64,000 nucleotides of DNA from contig NRSV01000017.1 of NCBI GenBank assembly GCA_002286855.1, positions 24,801 through 88,800 on the forward strand, given 5' to 3'. Made by a program: the position numbers and the translations under genes. Each line of letters opens with the position of its first letter. Positions within the stretch are counted from its first letter, which is position 1. This DNA comes from Bipolaris cookei. Its lineage: Eukaryota; Ascomycota; Dothideomycetes; Pleosporales; Pleosporaceae. This document shows positions 22,087 through 32,576 of the stretch, in pieces. A model generated the notes under the pieces. It was not told where the DNA came from. It was given only the letters and a program-made list of their open reading frames with translations, and ran no database searches.

Positions 22087-22798
22087 ACTATGCAGTAGTT
22101 GGAAATTATCAATGATTTTGTTGCTACCAAGAACAACTGCATGACTCGAGTAACAACCCGCCTTAGAGGACACGTGCGAAGACATGTCTCTGGTACAACT
22201 ACGTATCTCTTCCCATGACCAAGCACTCCCAACATGGAATCCTACGCGACAAGCGCATTGCAACGCGGATAAAACGCAAGAGGGCCGGCGACCCGAGTCA
22301 GATTGATTGCCAAATCTCATTCTTCCTCCCAAAAAGAGGGCGGCTGCATTGGGTGGGCGGAGCGGAAGAATACACGGCTAAACACCCAACGTCACCAGAA
22401 CCTCGATACAACATCCAACACGGGACAAACATCTGTAAACCCGCGCCATTGAACAGAGGCAGGTGGATATTCTTATGAACCGTCTTGGATGCCCAAGTGA
22501 AGAGAGCTTGGCCCTGGGGGGGGATAGCCGTGCCGGCGGGTAAATAGGGAGGAGCTTGTCCGGTGGGAGGACGAGGGGAGGGAGGGAACCGTGGGGCAAC
22601 AGGAATACCCCTCCATTCATAAGAACGGGCTTGTCATATGAAATACAATCCATTGAAGCATTTTTTTTTCTTTCTTTTTTTTACTCCATCCCCAATCCAT
22701 CTAATCATCCATATACCAAAGAAAAATATACACCGTTACACCCGTGTTTTTTTTTAAAAAAAAGTAAGAGGATAAGGAAAGGAGAGAAGAGGAACAAT
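22087..22798. promoter_or_regulatory. upstream region of GH43 with T-rich and A-rich tracts
   Basis: It contains a long pyrimidine run (about 22658-22690, mostly T) and a T9/A8 switch near 22748-22764, followed by a purine-rich leader to the ATG at 22799. Poly(dA:dT) tracts of this kind commonly keep fungal promoters nucleosome-free; that role is inferred. Confidence 0.5.
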
Positions 22799-23779
22799 AT
22801 GGCGGACAAAGACCCCATCGTAACCCACATCTTCACCGCGGACCCCTCTGCCCACGTCTTCAACAACAAACTCTATATCTACCCCTCGCACGACCGCGAG
22901 TCTAACATCCCCAACAATGACAATGGCGACCAGTACGACATGAATGACTACCACGTCCTCAGCATGGACTCTGTCGGCGGCCCTGTGACCGACCACGGCG
23001 TCGCCCTCCGCCAGGAAGACATTCCCTGGGTCAGCAAGCAACTCTGGGCCCCCGACGCCGCGACCAAAAACGGGAAATACTATCTCTTCTTCCCAGCCCG
23101 CGACAAGGAAGGCATTTTCCGCGTGGGCGTTGCGACTGGAGATACGCCCGAGGGCCCCTTTAAACCGGAACCGGAACCCATCAAGGGAAGCTTCAGCATC
23201 GATCCCGCAGTATTCGTCGATGATGATGGCGCGGCGTACTTGTATTTCGGGGGCATATGGGGAGGGCAGCTGCAGTGCTGGCAGACGGGCAAGTTTGAGC
23301 GGAGTGCGTACGAGACTATGGAGGCGCAGTCTGGTCCAGCCCTATGTGCCAAGGTAGGCAAGTTGACGGAGGATATGAAGAGTTTCGCGTCAGATGTGAC
23401 TGATGTGGTGATTCTGGATGAGGAGGGCAAGCAGATTGAAGCCCAGGATCACGACAGGCGGTTTTTCGAGGCGGCGTGGTTGCACAAGTATAATGGTAAG
23501 TATTACTTTTCGTACTCGACGGGGGATACCCATTTTCTTTGCTATGCAATTGGGGATTCTCCGCTGGGCCCGTTTACGTACGGTGGAAGGATTTTGGAGC
23601 CTGTGATTGGGTGGACGACACATCATAGTATTGCGGAGTTCAAGGGCAAGTGGTATTTGTTCTACCACGACTCGAGCCTGAGCAAGGGGGTAAATCACCT
23701 GCGGTGCGTCAAAATTCGCGAGATTGTGTATGATGAGGCGGGCAAGATTAAGTTGGCAGAGAGCCAGCCAAAGGTTTAG
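22799..23779 (+). CDS. glycoside hydrolase family 43 enzyme, intracellular
   Basis: A single exon of 326 aa starting MADKDPIVTHIFTADPSAHV. The GH43 five-bladed beta-propeller is evident: catalytic-base Asp15 in FTADPSAHVF, the pKa-modulating Asp in SIDPAVFVDDDG (about 139), and the general-acid Glu in RRFFEAAWLHKYNGKYY (about 221). Further blade motifs include WAPDAATKNGKYYLFF and GWTTHHSIAEFKGKWYLFYHD. GH43 enzymes cleave arabinose or xylose residues from plant hemicellulose. No signal peptide is present, so it may act on imported oligosaccharides in the cytosol. Substrate specificity (arabinofuranosidase or beta-xylosidase) cannot be assigned. Confidence 0.92.
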   Translation: MADKDPIVTHIFTADPSAHVFNNKLYIYPSHDRESNIPNNDNGDQYDMNDYHVLSMDSVGGPVTDHGVALRQEDIPWVSKQLWAPDAATKNGKYYLFFPARDKEGIFRVGVATGDTPEGPFKPEPEPIKGSFSIDPAVFVDDDGAAYLYFGGIWGGQLQCWQTGKFERSAYETMEAQSGPALCAKVGKLTEDMKSFASDVTDVVILDEEGKQIEAQDHDRRFFEAAWLHKYNGKYYFSYSTGDTHFLCYAIGDSPLGPFTYGGRILEPVIGWTTHHSIAEFKGKWYLFYHDSSLSKGVNHLRCVKIREIVYDEAGKIKLAESQPKV

Positions 23780-23893
23780 AAAGTACGTAGACATACGCTT
23801 TTTAAAATGAAAAAAAAACTTCTTGTTGTTCACATTGATTTCTATTTCATTATAGCCACCCCTAAACGCCCTAAAATGCTTCCCATTAAAACA

Positions 23894-25813
23894 TCACATT
23901 CTCTGCCCAACCCACCGCCTATACACCGAACCCCCCAACCTCACCTTCCCTATCAACCCTATCCTCCTCGCCTCCCCATTCCTCTCCCCCTCATGCAACC
24001 ACACCCCCTTCCCATCCCCGAACACGCCCTTCATGTCCTCTACTCCGCCACACACCCCATCCGCTCCCCCCCACGGCAACCAGCTCTGCTCAACCGCCGT
24101 CCACACCCCGCCCCGTCCCCCGCGTACATCCCACATGCGATCCCCACCAACGGCAGACTCGTGGTACCCGACTGCAGACTGCGGCGCGCGGAAGTACACG
24201 CGGAGTAAAGCACGTTTGTACTCTGCGTACCAAAGAGAATCCCACGTTATATTTGTGGGAGCGAGATTCGGTTCGCGGGGTAAGTGTGTCGCGAGGGCGG
24301 CAGGGATGGCGCCTGTGTAGGTATTTTGGATCAAGGGGACGTCGGTCCAGGGGACGTTGCGGTCGGGTAAGGTGTCGATGTTTGGGTCGTATTCGAGGTT
24401 TTTGATGTGTGTGGAGTGGGTGTGGGGGGAGAGACTGGGTTTTACTGGGTCCGGGCGCGAGAAGGGTGTGGTTGTGTGGTTGAGGGAGGCTGGGGGGGAG
24501 AGGTAGGATGGGTCGCGGTTGAAGTGGGTGTAGGTGGTTAGGTTGTTGTTTTTGCTGTGGACGATGGGGATTAGTTCGTCTGGGGTGATGTAGAGGAGGG
24601 GTTGGAAGAGGGTGTGGGAGTAGTCGAGACCAATGGAGAATTCTTGTCTGGTGAAGTTGGAGAGTTCTAGTTCAAGTTTTGCTTGGTTTAGCCTGTGTCT
24701 AGCTGCTGATTTCCTGGATCCGCTGTTAAAGAATTTTTTGAATTTTGCGCTGGGAGATCTAGTTTCTATCTCGATGGCATCGCGACTCAATTGTTGCTCT
24801 GCAAACAGCGTAGCGAAAACGGACTGAACGGTCGGCGACTGACTCTTGCGATTCATAAACTTCTTCTGCGCAGCCTGGTACAACGCTCTCAAATCGCTCG
24901 CCGGACCCATGGCCATCCTTGCGTTGATAAATTTGGCGGGCGTCTCTGATATGAGCCGGCCAGTCTCGGCGCTGTACAAGTTGTCGGGAGATGGCGATAG
25001 TGGTACATATTTGCACGCCCTGTCATCGTCCTCGCACATCTTCTCTGCCCCAAATATAATCGTCTGGTTGAACTTCTGAAATCCATGCTCATCAGTGCCA
25101 TATCTCTTCAACAACCGTAAATTGCCATCTTCAAGCAACTGCTTGTACTGCTCAATAATCACATCGCTTGGAAGCTGGAACCACGTCTGTTGTGCGTCAA
25201 CAATGAGCACCAGGTCCTTGTCTTTTACCAGCTTCGTATTGCTCAGGTAATCCAGCGTATCGTTGAGAATCGCCTCATGTCGCTTTTCACTCGTCGCATG
25301 GCCCGAATTAAACTGTACAACAGTCGGTGGAGGATAGTTGAGCAACATGGCAGACAGCGTCGTTTTGCAAAAGTTGTTCGACTCATACTCAAACGGCATG
25401 ATGAGGTGGAAGTTGGGCGTCGTCTTTTTAAGTCTTGCTGGAACATGGTCGATTTGGCCGTTTTCAATCTGCAGCGTCAAGTCTGAGGGTGTCTTGAACG
25501 ACGAGCTTATGGATTCAGGAAGGGTAGGAAGGTATGCTCTCCAGGGATAGTATGAAGACATGCCATGGTATCTTGAAGACAATTCCTGCTGTGATGTTAG
25601 CGTACCGTCCGCTTCCATGGACTTTGGATGTGGATCGGAACATACCTTACGGTGTTTCATGCCTGCCAGCCCTAGAAAAACCGAGAATAACACAGCAATC
25701 ATAACTGCCATCCTCCCCCTCCTCGTACACACCCATTGTATCGCCGCCCCGCCAACCTCCTTTGGCGATGGTGTGGGTGAGGTGACCTTTAAGGTAAGCA
25801 AATCGCCCGCCAT
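23894..25813 (-). CDS. type II membrane protein with glycosyltransferase-like lumenal domain
   Basis: Two exons, 25813-25646 and 25588-23894, give 620 aa. A short cytosolic N-terminus precedes one membrane anchor (MAVMIAVLFSVFLGLAGM, about 35-52). The large domain after it has LIVDAQQTWFQLPSD, which resembles the Asp-containing nucleotide-sugar motif of PLOD/procollagen-type glycosyltransferases. It also has KFINARMAMGPASDLRALY and an expected Golgi-lumenal orientation. The assignment is tentative. The 57-nt intron (25589-25645; GTATGT, GCTAAC, CACAG) can be read through in frame and would add 19 residues after the anchor. ATG 25813 is the first in the frame. The start is head-on to 1.5 kb of upstream non-coding DNA. 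Confidence 0.7.
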   Translation of the reverse strand: MAGDLLTLKVTSPTPSPKEVGGAAIQWVCTRRGRMAVMIAVLFSVFLGLAGMKHRKVCSDPHPKSMEADGTLTSQQELSSRYHGMSSYYPWRAYLPTLPESISSSFKTPSDLTLQIENGQIDHVPARLKKTTPNFHLIMPFEYESNNFCKTTLSAMLLNYPPPTVVQFNSGHATSEKRHEAILNDTLDYLSNTKLVKDKDLVLIVDAQQTWFQLPSDVIIEQYKQLLEDGNLRLLKRYGTDEHGFQKFNQTIIFGAEKMCEDDDRACKYVPLSPSPDNLYSAETGRLISETPAKFINARMAMGPASDLRALYQAAQKKFMNRKSQSPTVQSVFATLFAEQQLSRDAIEIETRSPSAKFKKFFNSGSRKSAARHRLNQAKLELELSNFTRQEFSIGLDYSHTLFQPLLYITPDELIPIVHSKNNNLTTYTHFNRDPSYLSPPASLNHTTTPFSRPDPVKPSLSPHTHSTHIKNLEYDPNIDTLPDRNVPWTDVPLIQNTYTGAIPAALATHLPREPNLAPTNITWDSLWYAEYKRALLRVYFRAPQSAVGYHESAVGGDRMWDVRGGRGGVWTAVEQSWLPWGGADGVCGGVEDMKGVFGDGKGVWLHEGERNGEARRIGLIGKVRLGGSVYRRWVGQRM

Positions 25814-27282
25814 ACTGGCCCGCCAAGAATGTCTCCTAGTAGAGACCAAGAGCCCTCAATATCACCGGTTGGAAAAAGAAAGGGCTCTCAGGCCCTGGCA
25901 AGTCGCAACAACACAAGAGGAAAGCTAAAGAAAAAAATCATTTACATTCCGAGCCTCCCGCTCAAGTAACCACGATATATGTATTCTAAGGCAATGTACT
26001 AATCAAGTACCGCCGCAACGGAGCTTATCTCACTGTGCACCCTTCCTTGCAACTCTCCATAACCTCATGCAGAAATCGTACGTACGCTAGAAACTCATTT
26101 CTCGACTTTTTCGTCGTGGCCATCTTACGTCACGGGCCGATGATGAACGCGCGGACGCCCCCACCGAGCGGTACATTAGCAATGGCACCAACTCTCTTTT
26201 TCCCTCTCTCGGGAATTTTTTTGACAGACCAAAAGGTAGTCCCAAGCCCGGCAGGCTAAGTGCTGACCAAAAGCTTACCTGGATAATATGGCAATTCAAA
26301 GTGAAGGTCGTAATAACTCGACCCTGTCAGAGAAATCGCAAGACGTACTGTGGCGGAGTGTCCCCCGCTTAGCTGTAGGACCCTCGGTGGAAGCTACCAT
26401 CTCCAATCGTCATCTGAGGCAAGATTGCGTCGGTAGCTCATTGACCCTTGTGGACATCGGCTGTGGGATCAACCAACCGTGTCGGCTGAAACATAACTTG
26501 TCATCTGCTAAGAAAGGGGAAAATAGTGGAACCATGTTCCCCCCAACCCCCAACCCCCAACCCATCACAAGCGTATAACTCTTCCCTTTCCCAGCACTCT
26601 GCACCACAAGCCAGTTGTCAAACTCCGGCTGCCTGAGGTTTCGCAGCTACAATACAAGGGTGTGGCAGTGAACAAGAGTGGTGCGTGTTTTAGACATGCA
26701 GCGGTTTGAGGTAATTGCAACGTCCTATCTTGGCCGCGCTAGGTCAGAAACGAACACCTTCTCCCACCACTCAAAGCCACAAATACTGTCACCGCGTTAC
26801 ACTTGTAAGCAGCCCTGGATCAATAGTAGTCGTGGACGTATCGTGTATTCTATCTATCCGATGTGTATACTAATTAGACATTGCTCATGCGTGCCATTCA
26901 ACCATCATTCCAATCATTCCCAGCTTCAACCAGGGGGGGTATTAATAATGCCGAGCCTCAAGACAAGAGAAAACGCCATCGCTACCCAAGATCATGATAT
27001 TTCTTCTTCCTCAACAAAAGCGGCTGGTGTTTTGAGGCGCCTTTGCTGTTCAACACCTCCATGCCTCTGTAAAGTCTTGTGGGACTGCGCATCCTCACTC
27101 CCAACATCAAACCAGACATCCAACGCTGTCCGTCCGTTCGCGCGATAATATGTATCTCATTAATAATCAACGTTTCCAACCTTTCCGCTACACCTCGGAC
27201 ACTGTTCTGACGCGTATTCCTTCCATGTCTAGACATACGTCAGCACACCTGCAAACCCAAAACAAGCGACGGCGCGCTGATC
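25814..27282. other. intergenic: promoter of the membrane protein and 3' flank of the J-domain gene
   Basis: About 1.5 kb without a supportable gene. Open frames up to 156 codons lack protein character. No RNA gene, inverted repeat or transposon end recognised. Confidence 0.45.
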
Positions 27283-29667
27283 TTAAGCCTGAAGGGTCTG
27301 GTACAACTTCAAAGCCTTTGTGCGCACATCTGCGCACTGTTGCAGCGCAACAATGTGCCGTTCCTGTGCCACCTTCCATGTCTCCATGACGCTCTCGTCT
27401 TCTTCCATCTTAGCCAGGTAGCTCACAAAGCCAACCTTCTTAGTCGTCTCACCACGGTTGCGAATGAAGTGATCGTCTAGATCCTCCATCTCCACGCTCC
27501 GTGCAGCAAAGTGCCCAGTGAGAACTTTGCAATAGTTTCGGTACGATTTGACATAAGAGCCCATGCGTTCAAAGTAGTGATCAATCGAGGCCAAATCTAA
27601 CTTGGCTGGGACAGGAGGCGCCTGGGGAATTTCAGGGTACTTGAGACTCTTTGCTGCATTCGCCTTTATGGGATGCGAGTTGGATGCCTCAGAAGAAAAG
27701 GGCAGTGCGTCTCCAACAGATGCCATTCCGTCAAATCCATTCTTCTGGGGCTCGACAAGCGGTTTGATGAAATCTGGACCGAGGCCATTCAGCCCCTCAG
27801 CAGGCGGTTTGGCAGTGGTAGTAGAAGGCGGTGCAGTGCTAGAGCCGTTCAGTGTGGTGCCTGGCAGAGTTGTATTCAGCTTTGGCACCGCAGGCCCGGT
27901 GGTTGCGCCCTTTTTGTCTGACGATGGTGGCCCAGAGTCAATATCCATTGCGTCCGCATCACCATTCATTAGCTCTTCAGCAAAAGCTTGGTACTTGGGC
28001 CGCGATGCATCTGACTGGCTTTGTGCCTTGGAGGCTCCGTTTTGCTGCACAGACGCCTTTCGCGGCGCCTTTGGCCGCTTTGTAGCTTCTGAAGGCCGAC
28101 GCGGTGAGGTTTCCTTAGCATCGTTGTACACCCAATGCGGATCTTTAAATGTTTCTTGCCAGTCCTGAGGACTGAATTTTGCAGCGTGAGGAGCTACTGG
28201 AGGCTGAGCAAAGTTAAGACCAGGGGGTGGCCCAGGAGGCGGAGGAGGTATTGGGTGGGTCGGTGCGAATGGGTTGGGCTGAGCAGCAAATGGATTCCGA
28301 TCTGTCGCGTTGCGTTGTGAAGCTCTGCCGCGTGTAGGAGAGGTTCGGCCTTTTCCGCTGGCACCTTTTGGCATATCAGGAGCAAAGTAACTATTATTAC
28401 CTTCGAACTTGCCATGCCAGTCCGAAGGCGAGAATTTCATATTGATGCTCTCTTCACTCCTACTCTTAAAGGTGTTTGGCATATGATTCGTAGTCCCATT
28501 ACTCTGTCGTTTTGAATCAGGTGTCATGAAGCTACTCTGAGCCCAAGTTGGCGGAGGGGGTCTCGCATGTTGCGGCACGGGTGGAGCATCGTGGTGCTTA
28601 TTGCTCTTTGTGAAAACCTCCGGTTCAGAGTCTGAGTCGCTCGAGTCGGAGTAGCCATGCACAAAGGGCTTGTTTGCAGTTCCGTTTGCAGCTTTTGCTT
28701 GTGCCTTGCGACCTGAATCTGAGTATGCGCCTGCATCTTGTGACGAGCTCGCCCTGTGGGTGTAGGTCGGTGAATTGCGCACACTAGCCGATCTACCTAG
28801 ACCCTCGAATATGGATGTTCGCTCTCCCCCAGCGTGAGAGTAGTACGGGGTGCGAACGCGATTAGCTTCCGAGTACGGGACGTTGTCGGCCTGGCTTTCT
28901 TTGGGAGGTGTGGTAGCATGGGGCGGCGTTGGTGCTGGGCGAGCATAATTCCTATACGACGATCGCGCCTGTCCCTCATCGACGCCAGGCACCGAAGGGT
29001 CAAATCCCTGCTTGGAAGAAGGCGCTCTTGTGCTTTGACTTCGCCCAAAGGGAGTGCCGTTGGGGTTGTGTGGAGGATTGGGGTATGCGCTGCTGTGGGC
29101 ATTGTTGCTTTGTTGTCGTGCGTCCTCGCCCCGCGGTTGCTTCATCTTCTGCCATGCTGTAAAGACATTTGCCCGGGCTTCGGCATCTCTGGGCCTTGGG
29201 TCTGGCTTTTGCGCGGTTGGAGGCGGGCGGAAGTTCTTGTTTGTAAATCTGTCTGCACCCGTGGTGTACGAGTTTTGGTGTTGGGGTGGTGGGGGACGCT
29301 GTGCTTGCGGTCTTGGGGGAGGAGCGCGATAGTAGGACCCATTCGGGGTAGTTGTCGTGTATGTGTTGCGTTGGGCGGGGGGTGGTCTTGTTCTCGGCGT
29401 ATTGGGTGTGTTTGCGGAGGCAGAGGCATTCCGGTATTTCCTCTTCTCTGCGTCATACTTTGCTCGTTGGGTGGGATCACATAGTATCTCGTGTGCAGCC
29501 TGAATTTCCTGAAACCGGACAACAAACTCGGCCTCGTGCCCAGGATTGCGATCCGGATGGTACTGCAGCGCAAGCGTTCGGAAAGCCTTGCGTATCTCGT
29601 TTTCGGTGGCGGTGGCAGAGACCTTCAGGTCGGCATAGTAGTTTCGCGTGGAATCGGCTTTGACCAT
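27283..29667 (-). CDS. J-domain (DnaJ/Hsp40-type) protein with long disordered region
   Basis: A single exon of 794 aa. The J domain occupies about residues 8-75: YYADLKVSATATENEIRKAF, the Hsp70-activating HPD at 37-39 (YHPDRNPG) and a final helix AAHEILCDPTQRAKYDAEKR. No Gly/Phe region with zinc finger or C-terminal client domain is seen, so it is a class III J protein. Residues 85-640 are Pro/Ser/Asn/Gln-rich and probably disordered. The last 150 residues are folded and helical (FERMGSYVKSYRNYCKVLTG, ATKVGF-like and EERHIVALQQC-type segments). It would recruit Hsp70; the client is unknown. Confidence 0.85.
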   Translation of the reverse strand: MVKADSTRNYYADLKVSATATENEIRKAFRTLALQYHPDRNPGHEAEFVVRFQEIQAAHEILCDPTQRAKYDAEKRKYRNASASANTPNTPRTRPPPAQRNTYTTTTPNGSYYRAPPPRPQAQRPPPPQHQNSYTTGADRFTNKNFRPPPTAQKPDPRPRDAEARANVFTAWQKMKQPRGEDARQQSNNAHSSAYPNPPHNPNGTPFGRSQSTRAPSSKQGFDPSVPGVDEGQARSSYRNYARPAPTPPHATTPPKESQADNVPYSEANRVRTPYYSHAGGERTSIFEGLGRSASVRNSPTYTHRASSSQDAGAYSDSGRKAQAKAANGTANKPFVHGYSDSSDSDSEPEVFTKSNKHHDAPPVPQHARPPPPTWAQSSFMTPDSKRQSNGTTNHMPNTFKSRSEESINMKFSPSDWHGKFEGNNSYFAPDMPKGASGKGRTSPTRGRASQRNATDRNPFAAQPNPFAPTHPIPPPPPGPPPGLNFAQPPVAPHAAKFSPQDWQETFKDPHWVYNDAKETSPRRPSEATKRPKAPRKASVQQNGASKAQSQSDASRPKYQAFAEELMNGDADAMDIDSGPPSSDKKGATTGPAVPKLNTTLPGTTLNGSSTAPPSTTTAKPPAEGLNGLGPDFIKPLVEPQKNGFDGMASVGDALPFSSEASNSHPIKANAAKSLKYPEIPQAPPVPAKLDLASIDHYFERMGSYVKSYRNYCKVLTGHFAARSVEMEDLDDHFIRNRGETTKKVGFVSYLAKMEEDESVMETWKVAQERHIVALQQCADVRTKALKLYQTLQA

Positions 29668-30582
29668 GGCTGCGGCGACGGTTGTCTTGTGAATGAGGGG
29701 GAGAGGAGTTGAGGGCGCTGGATAGGCGTGTGTGTGTTTGTGCCGGTACGGTTACTGGGCAGCCTGCAGAGACTTTGCGCTTCACAGCCTCGTGTGGGTG
29801 CCGGGCAGTGCTGCTCAGATGATGTTGGTTGGCCGCGCGCGTGAACGTCGGAACATTGTGTATAGCCAGGTGAAGCTTTGCGGCAGCAGGAATCTTAGCA
29901 CAATCACTCCGTCAGCTGTACGTGTCGTCAGTGGTGCAGAGCAGGCGTGAGCGTTCTTTGCATCGATTGGAGCCTGGGCCGCTTGTTGCGTTGGCATCGA
30001 GGTACTGCAGGCGTTGCGGGTTGGGCTGAGATGTTTTGGCTGCGAGGGGCCCACGGCAACGCTTGCTTCAGCCTACAGGCATCCCTGGTACAATCCTGAA
30101 AGGCCCCCCCAAAAAAACAACTGCATCAGCTATGTATACAAACCACAGAGGCAGAATCGCTACAACACACATGCCGCATTCCCCGTTTTTGCTCTCATCG
30201 CAACAAGTCTGACGTCGTTGCTGCAGCTAGCCCACCGGCCCGTCAGCTATCCAAAAAGCCATGCATGTCACTCTGACCATGCCCGGCCAAGAACCACATG
30301 CATCTGTCAAGCAAATTTCATCAGACGCAATCCCAGAGCCACAGCCCTTTTATCTTAACGACAACTACAGCACACACGTGACTTCACAATCAAGGTATCT
30401 GGCTTTACGTTTGTCCGTCGTAAACTTCATGAATCCATGGTATTTGATTTTTGAAAGTCCTGCCAGCCTTGATGCTGTTCGGAAGCTACATAGCCCAGGA
30501 CACCCTATTCCATTCACGCCAGCACATACGCTTGAAACAATCGACCAGACGTCCCACCAAGCACAACACTTGCTCAGCGCAT
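29668..30582. other. intergenic: J-protein promoter and 3' flank of eL15
   Basis: It contains a C7A7-type junction near 30103-30118 and otherwise unremarkable mixed sequence. No gene supported. Confidence 0.4.
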
Positions 30583-31486
30583 TTAGCGGTAGCGCCAGAG
30601 AGAGAGGGTGTTGTTCCTCTTCCAGGTCTTCCTCCTGCCGGCAGTGGTGTGGTTGAACTTGTGTCCACGGCCAAGACCACGGCTCTTCTTGCCAGTGGCA
30701 GTGAGTCCACGGCTCTCGCGGTGCTTGTGGACAGGCTTGACGATCCAGTTGATACGAGGGTCGCGGCGGATAGCCTTGTGCTGGGGGTCGACGCAGATGA
30801 CCTCGTAGTACTTGTAGGTCGAGTCCTGGTTGATCCAGTAGGAGTTGAGGACGCGGAGGTTAGCGCAGCGGCGGCCGACACGCTCCTCAGCAGTCGATTT
30901 GAGAGAGCGCTGGTACTTGAGCTGGTTGATACCCTGGTTGGTGGGCTTGCCTGTTGGTTTATTAGTCTGGTGTTCTACCTGAAAAGTCTGACGCTCCAAG
31001 CATACCGTAGGTGGCACCCCTAGAAGTAAATGTTAGCTATGCACTTTTGCCCAACACATCGCTGCCAGGTGTACGTACTTGGGAGCGGGCCTCTTGCGAC
31101 CTCCACGGCGGACGCGGATGCGGTAGATAACGTAGCCCTGCTTGGCCTTGTATCCGAGGCGGCGGGCCTTGTCGGGGCGCGAGGGGCGGCTGGCACGGTG
31201 GATGACCTTAAGTTGGCGAAGCTATCGATGCACTCTCAGCAAAGTTCAACGAGTACACCAATTTGAGACGGGCAGTCTCGGGGAATTATGCTCATACCTC
31301 CCAGCACTATCAAATGTTAGCAGAGTTCATTGTCCAGCTTAATCGTCTATACGTACGCGGACGCGCATCAAGAAGCGCATCATATCCGACTGCTTCTTCT
31401 TCTGAAGTTCTTCGACATCTACCGCGGATTAGCTGCGAGCGTGGAATTGCCGGCTTCGGCGTGCGCTTACACTTGAGGGCACCCAT
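30583..31486 (-). CDS. RPL15: 60S ribosomal protein L15 (eL15)
   Basis: Six exons give 203 aa: 31486-31471, 31418-31357, 31306-31298, 31221-31079, 31019-31006 and 30950-30583. The protein is near-identical in layout to fungal eL15. It opens [20 protein letters not shown], continues [37 protein letters not shown] and [20 protein letters not shown], and ends [10 protein letters not shown]. The third exon is only 9 nt (TGCTGGGAG, encoding CWE) and exons 1 and 5 are 16 and 14 nt. Each boundary has GT/AG and closes the conserved frame. Heavy intron load at the 5' end is typical of ribosomal protein genes. It acts in the large cytosolic ribosomal subunit. Confidence 0.95.
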
Positions 31487-32097
31487 CTATCACAATGTCA
31501 GTATACAACCTGCAAAAAAATCACCAATAGCGGGCCGACATACCTTGACTGTTGGTTAGTAAATTGTCGACGCTGTCGTGCTGGAGGTGTTGTAAAAGAC
31601 GGAACACCGATATTTCGCGTAATGTGTGGGGTGGTCAGTGCGCGACCGCTAGTCCTATCGCGTCTGGCGGTGGTGAACTATTGCTGGGGCAGAATGGCGA
31701 GAAAATCATGGCTACATTTATTCTAGTGCAAATTGATTTCGCAATGAGCTACACACAGTACAAGACATACATTGTAAACCCATTCTTGATGTATTGTCAA
31801 GTTTCTGCAGCCGGAGAACTCTCAAGACTTAACAGTAGCCTCTTGCGTGATCTTGTCGTCGTGTGTCAAGTGCACTTAGCGGCCTTGGTTCATCGGAAGC
31901 CTTTTGGTCATGCGCTTGACTCCCCTTTCCGCATACCTCAGACTCTCCAACAACTCACAAGTCAGTTGCGCCTTCCCATCTATATTCATATTCACGTCTC
32001 CATCTTCATCAGCCAACCCTTTTACATCACCGCTCGCTACCTCAGCTCCCAAAACCTTCCTTACATTCTTGAGTGCCACTCTTGCTCTCAATCTGAG
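31487..32097. other. eL15 promoter; downstream open frame of the small coiled-coil gene
   Basis: The eL15 promoter lies next to 31487. On the minus strand, 32097-31876 continues the reading frame of the neighbouring small gene after its TAG, for about 74 codons with protein-like text (for example LLESLRYAERGVKRMTKRLP). It may be a former C-terminus. Confidence 0.4.
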
Positions 32098-32576
32098 CTA
32101 ATTTTCTGTTTCTTCGATGTCTCGTTTCCATGTATCTGCAATAGAATGCGCTTGATCTTCTTGGAACTTCGAGATCATGCCATCCCGTTGCTTATATTCG
32201 TTGACCAAACTCTCGGAAGCACTGACATCGGTGATGCATGTGTGTACGGCGTTGCTTGCGATGTCCGTACCCGCAAAGGTTGGCGTTTCGTGTTGTGTGC
32301 AACGGTTTGCGGTTCTGAGACCCTCGAGTATCGTGGAAGCCAGCTCGTCGTCATGGCGTTTCTGCTCCATTCCACTGTAGACACCATCCGCCTTTCTCTC
32401 TAGTCGTTCGGCTTCTTTACATTGTCTTGTGGTTGATCCTAACATATCTCTGCTCAGTCGTGCAATTTCTTCCTTGAACTTGTTCCGGTCGGTCGCTATC
32501 GCTGCATGGAGCTGATCAAGTCTCAAGAAAGATAGTTCAGATACTAACTGGCTTCCAGTCTTGTTAGAGCTCCCAT
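32098..32576 (-). CDS. small charged coiled-coil protein, unknown function
   Basis: Two exons, 32576-32549 and 32501-32098, give 143 aa starting MGALTRLEATIATDRNKFKE. The 47-nt intron has GTTAGT and GCAG boundaries and is needed to reach an ATG. The protein is highly charged and helical, with probable coiled coils, and has no domain I recognise. The frame stops at TAG (32100-32098), and the same frame then stays open for 74 more codons. The gene may therefore be truncated by a nonsense change, or a missed intron may remove the stop. The existence of the gene is moderately supported by amino-acid composition only. Confidence 0.45.

Noticed and set aside
28834..29484. 216-codon plus-strand frame inside the J-domain gene
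   Set aside because: Antisense shadow of the J-protein exon with Cys/Trp-rich unnatural composition.
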